This document shows, piece by piece, positions 59,357 through 64,000 of a stretch of DNA of 64,000 bases. The translations under genes and the position numbers were made by a program. The notes under the pieces are model-generated. The model ran no database searches. It saw nothing but the letters and a program-made list of their open reading frames with translations, and was not told where the DNA came from. The first letter of the stretch is position 1; the number at the start of each line of letters is the position of its first letter. The DNA is from Azoarcus sp. KH32C (GTDB lineage: Bacteria > Pseudomonadota > Gammaproteobacteria > Burkholderiales > Rhodocyclaceae), in the NCBI RefSeq assembly GCF_000349945.1, contig NC_020516.1:3534001-3598000 (forward strand). The letters run 5' to 3'.

Positions 59357-60046
59357 ATGTCCACACCCCCAACCGACATACCAACCCAGCTGCGTCATAT
59401 TTCGTTCTTCGGTCAGCTTTCCGACGAAGACCTTGCACACATCGCTCGCTACACTCGCGAGCGCCACCTCGAAAAAGGCGAAGTCCTTTTCCAACGGGGC
59501 GATGCCGTCCATGGCTTCTACTTCGTCGTATCGGGACAGATGAAGCTCGCCGTGTCATCCCCCCAGGGCAATGAAAAGGTCGTCGAGATCATCAGCCCGA
59601 TGCAGACCTTCGGCGAGGCGGTGATGTTTCTGAACCGTCCCTACCCCGTCTTCGCCGAAGCGCTTTCTCCAACCCACCTGCTTCACATCGGTCAGGCCGT
59701 GGTGTCCGAACTGATCGATCAGGACGTAGGCTTCGCCCGCAAGCTCCTGGCCGGCATGGCAATCCGTCTCCACGGCATGATCCAGGACGTCGAAACCTAC
59801 TCCCTGCGCTCGAGCATGCAGCGCGTGATCGGCTACCTGCTGCAGCAGGCGGAAACCGCGGGCGGCAACACCAGCCGCGACATCGAGCTCCCCACAAGCA
59901 AGCAGGTCATCGCCTCACGGCTCAATCTCACGCCCGAGACCCTTTCGCGGATCTTCCACGACCTGAACAACGCCGGCCTGATCACGGTACACGGCAAGCA
60001 CATCACCCTGCACGACCCGAACCGCCTCGCCCGCCATCAGGGGTAG
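59357..60046 (+). CDS. Crp/Fnr-family regulator, Dnr/NnrR type
   Basis: This 229-residue protein has a sensor domain (about 15-140) and a C-terminal HTH (about 175-225; TSKQVIASRLNLTPETLSRIFHDLNNAGLI). It has no Fnr cysteines, so it is not an iron-sulfur sensor. The type is close to Dnr, which uses heme to sense nitric oxide. The start after GGAG is chosen. It is divergent from nnrS, which fits nitric-oxide-responsive control. Confidence 0.85.
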   Translation: MSTPPTDIPTQLRHISFFGQLSDEDLAHIARYTRERHLEKGEVLFQRGDAVHGFYFVVSGQMKLAVSSPQGNEKVVEIISPMQTFGEAVMFLNRPYPVFAEALSPTHLLHIGQAVVSELIDQDVGFARKLLAGMAIRLHGMIQDVETYSLRSSMQRVIGYLLQQAETAGGNTSRDIELPTSKQVIASRLNLTPETLSRIFHDLNNAGLITVHGKHITLHDPNRLARHQG

Positions 60047-60059
60047 AAGCGTCTCTGTT

Positions 60060-60095
60060 CTGAAGGTGCGGGATCATTGTCCGCGACACCTTCAG
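60060..60095. terminator. hairpin between convergent regulator and phaC genes
   Basis: CTGAAGGTG and CACCTTCAG are perfect 9-bp arms around an 18-base loop that can pair inside. It lacks a T-tract. A FNR-like sequence (60105-60118) is next to it. Confidence 0.5.
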
Positions 60096-60140
60096 GCAGA
60101 CGCCTTGACTCGTATCAACCGGCGAAGACGGCCTTCCCGC

Positions 60141-61985
60141 TCAACGTTCCAGGACGTATGTGCCGGGAGCGGCGGCCAGAGCCGGGAAGTCGGCTGATGC
60201 AGCAGGACGCGCGTCGACAAGCTCGCCGCAGCGGGGCTTAAGCCATGCCATCCAGTCGGTCCACCAGCTGCCGGCATGTTCTTCGGCGTGATTGCGCCAA
60301 TCCTCCGCCTTATCGGAACGATGTGGGTCGGCCACCCAGTACGTCCTTTTGGGGGGATTTACCGGCGGATTGACGATGCCGAGGATGTGTCCGGAGCTCG
60401 ACAGGACGAAACGTTTCGGGCCGGTCACGAAGTTATTGATGCGGAAGGTCTGCACCCAGGGCGCAATGTGATCATCCTCCGCCGACACTGCGTACAGCGG
60501 CTGCGTGATCTTCGACAGATCAATCTGTTCTCCCGCCACCGTCAGTCCTCCCGGCTCGATGAGGCGGTTCTTCAGATAGAGTTCGCGCAAATACCACGCA
60601 TGCATCGCAAACGGCATGCGCGTCGTGTCCATGTTCCAGTAAAGGACGTCGAAGGGCTGCGGGGCTTCGCCATAGAGCCAGCTGTGCTCCACGTAATGCC
60701 AGATCAGGCTGTTCGAGCGCAAGAGCCGGAAGGCAGAAGCCATCTCCTTGCCGTCGAGGTAGCCCTTACGCGCCATGCCCTCGGTCAGGTACCGAACACT
60801 AGCGTCATCGATGAACACCTCGATGTCGCCCGGTTTGTGGAAATCCACAAGGGTCGTGAAGAGCGTCCAGTCGGCAACTGGCACCTCCTCGGGGCCGAAG
60901 CGCCGGTTCGCCCACGCCATGTACATCGCCAGAGCCGTCCCGCCGATGCAGTAGCCGGCAGCATGCACACGACGCGCGCCGGTCAAGCGACGGGCGGTTT
61001 CCACGATCGCGTGCACGCCGTCCTCCAGGTAGCGGTCGAAGGTGACGTCCCGCATTGCCCCATCCGGGTTTTTCCAGCTGGTGATGAAGACGTCGAGTCC
61101 CTGGTCGAGCAGGAAGCGCACCATGCTCTTCTTGGGCACGAGATCGAGGATGTAGAACTTGTTGATCCACGGCGTGACGATCACCACGGGCTCGGCATGG
61201 ACCTTCGCCGACGTCGCCGAATAATGGATCACTTCGAGCAGGTCATTTCGGAACACCACGGCACCGGGAGCCGTTCCCAGCGTTTCCCCGACCTTGAAGT
61301 CCCCGGGGCTGCTCATCCTGATCTCGCCCGCCTCGACGTCGGCCATGAAGTTCTGCCACCCCTGTGCCAAGCTGTCACCGCGACTCTCGACCGCTTTACG
61401 GATGGCAACCGGATTCGTCCAGAAAAAGTTCGTCGGCGCCACCGCATTGAGCCATTTCCGCCACCAGAACGCGGCACGACGACGTTCCTTGCTGGACAAA
61501 CCGGGTGTGTCGTAAAGCATGTCCTGCACGTGCCGCGTCACGGCCAGGTACCATTCCTTCGTCAGATCCCAGCTCGCCGCCTCGGTCCATGCCGGATCGA
61601 CAAAGCGCGCATCGTCGCTATTGGGGCTGATCGGGTCCCTACTCCGCATACCGACAGCACGCAGCATCGAGTGCCACTGCAAACGGGACAGGTCGCTCGA
61701 CAGACTCAGGAAGTGCTCCATCAATTCCTGCGGATGCGCCAGCCACGCCAGTTGCGCGTGCACGATCGGCGCTGCCATACCTAGCGGGTCTACAGTTCCT
61801 TCGACCGTATCATGCAATTCCCGCAAGGTACGTTTGACCGTCTTCCCCGGATCGATCGGCTCAACGGTCTTTGCAGTTTTCCTCGTTGCCACGATGTTTG
61901 ACTCCTGCTCCTGGATTCGCTTTCCTTCGCGCGCCACATCATCGTGCGCTCGATCACTGGAAGGCAAGGTGACCTCCGGGGACAT
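60141..61985 (-). CDS. phaC: class I polyhydroxyalkanoate synthase
   Basis: This 614-residue enzyme polymerises hydroxyacyl-CoA into storage polyester. It has the N-terminal PhaC domain, the modified lipase box GYCIGG with the nucleophilic Cys (about 360), the catalytic Asp in AEDDHIAPW and His in SSGHILG near residue 560. Length is that of class I. The start MSPEVTLPSSDRAH is tentative, since the ribosome site is weak. No phaA, phaB or phasin gene adjoins, and an FNR box lies upstream, so it may belong with low-oxygen metabolism. Confidence 0.92.
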   Translation of the reverse strand: MSPEVTLPSSDRAHDDVAREGKRIQEQESNIVATRKTAKTVEPIDPGKTVKRTLRELHDTVEGTVDPLGMAAPIVHAQLAWLAHPQELMEHFLSLSSDLSRLQWHSMLRAVGMRSRDPISPNSDDARFVDPAWTEAASWDLTKEWYLAVTRHVQDMLYDTPGLSSKERRRAAFWWRKWLNAVAPTNFFWTNPVAIRKAVESRGDSLAQGWQNFMADVEAGEIRMSSPGDFKVGETLGTAPGAVVFRNDLLEVIHYSATSAKVHAEPVVIVTPWINKFYILDLVPKKSMVRFLLDQGLDVFITSWKNPDGAMRDVTFDRYLEDGVHAIVETARRLTGARRVHAAGYCIGGTALAMYMAWANRRFGPEEVPVADWTLFTTLVDFHKPGDIEVFIDDASVRYLTEGMARKGYLDGKEMASAFRLLRSNSLIWHYVEHSWLYGEAPQPFDVLYWNMDTTRMPFAMHAWYLRELYLKNRLIEPGGLTVAGEQIDLSKITQPLYAVSAEDDHIAPWVQTFRINNFVTGPKRFVLSSSGHILGIVNPPVNPPKRTYWVADPHRSDKAEDWRNHAEEHAGSWWTDWMAWLKPRCGELVDARPAASADFPALAAAPGTYVLER

Positions 61986-62178
61986 TTCTGCCCGCGCCTG
62001 CAATCGTTCGTACAGAAGTTCAAATAATACGCCCACCACCCGCGGACTTCCGCCCGCGGAAGTTACGCACCCGCAGCGACGCGTATGGATGACTCGGTTG
62101 GCCGCGAACCTCCAGAGATGCCACATCCATACGCATCCCTTCATGCCGACGACGCTCCTGACATTCTGTCATCGCCTG

Positions 62179-62192
62179 TTGACGTGTATCAA
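62179..62192. promoter_or_regulatory. FNR box between phaC and the stress protein gene
   Basis: TTGACGTGTATCAA has one mismatch from TTGAT-N4-ATCAA. The centre is about 58 bp upstream of the predicted start of the stress protein gene, near the class I position of -61.5. Confidence 0.75.
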
Positions 62193-62231
62193 CGAGAACA
62201 CACCGGATTAACCTGCACGGAAGCGGCTGGC

Positions 62232-62237
62232 TATAAT
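62232..62237 (+). promoter_or_regulatory. -10 element of the stress protein gene
   Basis: TATAAT lies 30 bases before the ATG. No good -35 is seen at 16-18 bases, which fits an FNR-dependent promoter. Confidence 0.6.
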
Positions 62238-62267
62238 TAAGCGACGGTCCTAACAAGGGGAAGCACG

Positions 62268-62711
62268 ATGTTCAAGCACATACTCGTCCCGACTGATGGC
62301 TCACCGCTGTCCGAGGGGACGGTTTCACGCGCGGTATTGTTCGCCAAGGACGCCGGCGCCCGGATCACATTCTTCTACGCCCAGCCCGATTTCCCGATGC
62401 CAATCTACGGAGAGGGAGCACTGATCGATCCGACAACGCCGGAGCAGTTCAGCAAGGCCGCTGCCGACGAGGCGAAACGGATCCTGGACGCCGCCAAGTC
62501 GATCGCCGACGCGGCCGGAGTCAACTCCGATACCGACACGGTAGTCAATGAAGTCCCGTACGAAGCGGTAATCGACGCTGCCGAGCGCCACGGGTGCGAC
62601 CTGATCTTCATGGCGTCCCATGGCCGCCGCGGCATCGCAGGACTACTACTGGGCAGCGAAACCCAGAAAGTCCTCACGCACACGTCGATCCCTGTGCTGG
62701 TGTATCGCTAG
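62268..62711 (+). CDS. universal stress protein, UspA family
   Basis: This 147-residue protein has HILVPTDGSPLSE at the N-terminus and the ATP-binding GRRGIAGLLLGSETQKVLTHTSIPVLVY at the C-terminus, with the G-x2-G-x9-G(S) pattern of ATP-binding Usp proteins. It follows an FNR box and a TATAAT, so it is probably induced when oxygen is scarce. Anaerobic stress proteins of this type help survival under energy limitation. Confidence 0.93.
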   Translation: MFKHILVPTDGSPLSEGTVSRAVLFAKDAGARITFFYAQPDFPMPIYGEGALIDPTTPEQFSKAAADEAKRILDAAKSIADAAGVNSDTDTVVNEVPYEAVIDAAERHGCDLIFMASHGRRGIAGLLLGSETQKVLTHTSIPVLVYR

Positions 62712-62729
62712 ATCCAGAAGGCAGCAAAC

Positions 62730-62966
62730 TCAGTGCGGCGCGTTGATCTGCGCCGCACTGCGTTGGAAGAACAGGGTCAGAAGGCTGGAAGCCGCTCCGA
62801 CCAGCCAGAAGCCGAAGAATCCGATCGAATAGGTCGCAGTCGCTGAATAATCGACAGGCTCCCCGAAGAGGTAGAGTGTCTGCGGATCAATGACCGTAAA
62901 GAACAGGGCCTCGGCTCCTGCCGCGACCAAAAAGGACGGCCATAGGACCTGCATCAATTTCAGCAT
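62730..62966 (-). CDS. small two-helix membrane protein near fixH
   Basis: This 78-residue protein has two predicted helices (MQVLWPSFLVAAGAEALFFTVI and YSIGFFGFWLVGAASSLLTLFF) joined by a polar loop. The ATG six bases after AGGAGG is chosen; a TTG just upstream is too close to the ribosome site. It follows fixH by 23 bases and is probably in the same operon as ccoG-fixH. Function is unknown, though its position suggests a cbb3-oxidase assembly role. Confidence 0.7.
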   Translation of the reverse strand: MLKLMQVLWPSFLVAAGAEALFFTVIDPQTLYLFGEPVDYSATATYSIGFFGFWLVGAASSLLTLFFQRSAAQINAPH

Positions 62967-62989
62967 CGCCAACCTCCTTACAGTTCAAT

Positions 62990-63517
62990 TTACCCCGCTG
63001 ACGGAACCATCCTTACGGGCCCGCTGACCGGCACGCTGATCGTCGTCGTCATGCGCCAGTTTCGCGAGTCGTCCTCCAGTTGCAGCAACCAGTGTCCGGA
63101 AACCAAAGGAGCAAGCGGGGCCACGTAGGCGCCGTCGCGCTTGCGCAGCGTCAGCGCTTGGTCCATTCCCGAACGGGTAGGATGCGCAATCGTGAGCAGC
63201 AGAGTTTCGGGCAAGGCAACGCCGTCAGCAGCAGAGAGTTGCAGACTCACCTCGTCCGCGCGCATCGTCACCTCTGCAGCAAGGCCAAGCTCCGCCGCCC
63301 GCGTCGTGCGCGCGATCGTCTTCTGGATAGTCTTCCCTTCCTGGTAGTAATCGTCGACCACCAAGCCATCGGCAGTGCGGACCGCAAGCCACAGCGTCAC
63401 GAGCCCGGTCACGACCGCAACGGCAGGAATCGAAATGAGGAACCAGAGCCACCCATGCCGATACCAGGGCTCAGAAGTCTCAAATGTTTTTGCCAACCGC
63501 ATGCTTGCGCCCCGCAT
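62990..63517 (-). CDS. fixH: FixH/CcoH-family protein
   Basis: This 175-residue protein has one N-terminal membrane helix (WLWFLISIPAVAVVTGLVTLWLAV) and a periplasmic part with the conserved VVDDYYQEGKTI. It belongs to the FixH/CcoH family needed to assemble or stabilise cbb3 cytochrome oxidase. Its start overlaps the stop of ccoG, so they are coupled. Alternative start: M6. Confidence 0.9.
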   Translation of the reverse strand: MRGASMRLAKTFETSEPWYRHGWLWFLISIPAVAVVTGLVTLWLAVRTADGLVVDDYYQEGKTIQKTIARTTRAAELGLAAEVTMRADEVSLQLSAADGVALPETLLLTIAHPTRSGMDQALTLRKRDGAYVAPLAPLVSGHWLLQLEDDSRNWRMTTTISVPVSGPVRMVPSAG

Positions 63518-64000
63518 TAGTGTGGAATGATGAAAGTGGTGCGCTCGTGCACTGCAAGCCGAGGATCATCCGGAACAGTGATATTGAACGTGATCTCATG
63601 CGAACCCTCCGCCACGTCATGCTCGGGCACGCGAACCCTGACGGTTACGGCTTCGGTGCTCGCAGGTTGAAGTTCAATCTGGCTCAGGCCATCGATACGA
63701 ATACCCTCGAGCCCGGAAACCTTGACGTCCACCGTGCGCCGGGTTTCAAGCATGTTCATGATCTGAAGTTGATAGACGTTTTCGACCATTTCTCCCGGGA
63801 CCTCCCGCGCAAGCGTGGCGCGGTCGCGGATGATGTCCACTCTCAAATCCGAGCGGGTAGCCAGCCCCCAGATCATTGCAAGAGAGACTAGCGCCAGGAT
63901 GCTGCCGTAGATCAAGGTACGCGGGCGCAGTACGTGAGCGATGATGTCTCGCCGCCCCCAGTGCTGCTTGACCGCATTCTCGGTCGAATAGCGGATGAGT
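63517..64000 (-). CDS. ccoG: cbb3 oxidase accessory protein CcoG, C-terminal part
   Basis: The frame runs off the window end. The visible part of about 160 residues begins LIRYSTENAVKQHWG, typical of the region after the ferredoxin domain of CcoG/RdxA, then a last membrane helix (LIYGSILALVSLAMIWGL) and a periplasmic Ig-like FixG_C domain (about 110 residues). CcoG reduces Cu(II) for the cbb3 oxidase. The ferredoxin part is outside. Oxidase genes ccoNOP probably lie beyond. Confidence 0.9.
   Translation of the reverse strand, partial: LIRYSTENAVKQHWGRRDIIAHVLRPRTLIYGSILALVSLAMIWGLATRSDLRVDIIRDRATLAREVPGEMVENVYQLQIMNMLETRRTVDVKVSGLEGIRIDGLSQIELQPASTEAVTVRVRVPEHDVAEGSHEITFNITVPDDPRLAVHERTTFIIPH

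Noticed and set aside
60105..60118. FNR-like box TTGACTCGTATCAA
   Set aside because: It lies between two convergent gene ends with no promoter to serve. It is probably chance, though a small antisense RNA cannot be excluded.

Overview
The window is GC-rich and carries a set of genes typical of a denitrifying, aromatic-degrading betaproteobacterium of the Aromatoleum/Azoarcus/Thauera group (Rhodocyclales). The evidence is a five-gene acetophenone-carboxylase-type operon, an Fnr/Dnr/NnrS/HemN anaerobiosis block, class I PhaC, and a core segment of serS, rarA, lolA, ftsK, trxB, glnB and nadE. I saw no insertion sequence, prophage, CRISPR array or rRNA. The genus is inferred from content, not from a search.

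Region 1 (1-31 kb) is a ketone catabolic island. Two Lin0512-family proteins are followed by a GAF-PAS-GGDEF-EAL protein and a divergent COG0523 GTPase. Next come the carboxylase operon apc1-apc5 (minus strand) and an AcoR-like sigma-54 activator. A minus-strand operon follows with a YCF48-like protein, an RND transporter, a DUF1302 porin-like protein and a DUF1329 protein. Divergent from it is a plus-strand operon with a two-subunit CoA-transferase, a thiolase and an AMP-forming acyl-CoA ligase. The likely pathway is carboxylation of a ketone to a beta-keto acid, CoA activation, then thiolytic cleavage. The envelope genes would move the hydrophobic compound. Four near-perfect sigma-54 promoters and two weaker ones sit beside a palindrome of the form GTCCGRTTYYCGGAY or its half-sites, so the catabolic, transport, regulator and probably c-di-GMP genes look like one regulon.

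Region 2 (27-36.2 kb) holds a lipoprotein gamma-glutamyltransferase, Pta divergent from an IclR regulator, an MltB-type transglycosylase, and a PotD-like binding protein paired with a Cache-HAMP-GGDEF cyclase. It ends with two identical tRNA-Arg(ACG) genes and a tRNA-Ser(CGA).

Region 3 (36.2-51.2 kb) is housekeeping: mltF, serS, a small unknown gene, rarA, lolA, ftsK, a Crp-family regulator, trxB, an Smr protein, glnB, nadE, an MliC-like lipoprotein, ppa and a TonB protein.

Region 4 (51.2-64 kb) covers copper handling and low-oxygen life: a CopZ-like protein, CopA, a MerR-family regulator with a mer-like operator, a COG2836 membrane protein, hemN, fnr, sirB2, nnrS, a Dnr-like regulator, phaC, a universal stress protein, a small membrane protein, fixH and the end of ccoG. 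FNR boxes lie between hemN and fnr and between phaC and the stress protein gene. Start codons were moved from the longest ORF wherever a better ribosome binding site or a misplaced promoter argued for it.
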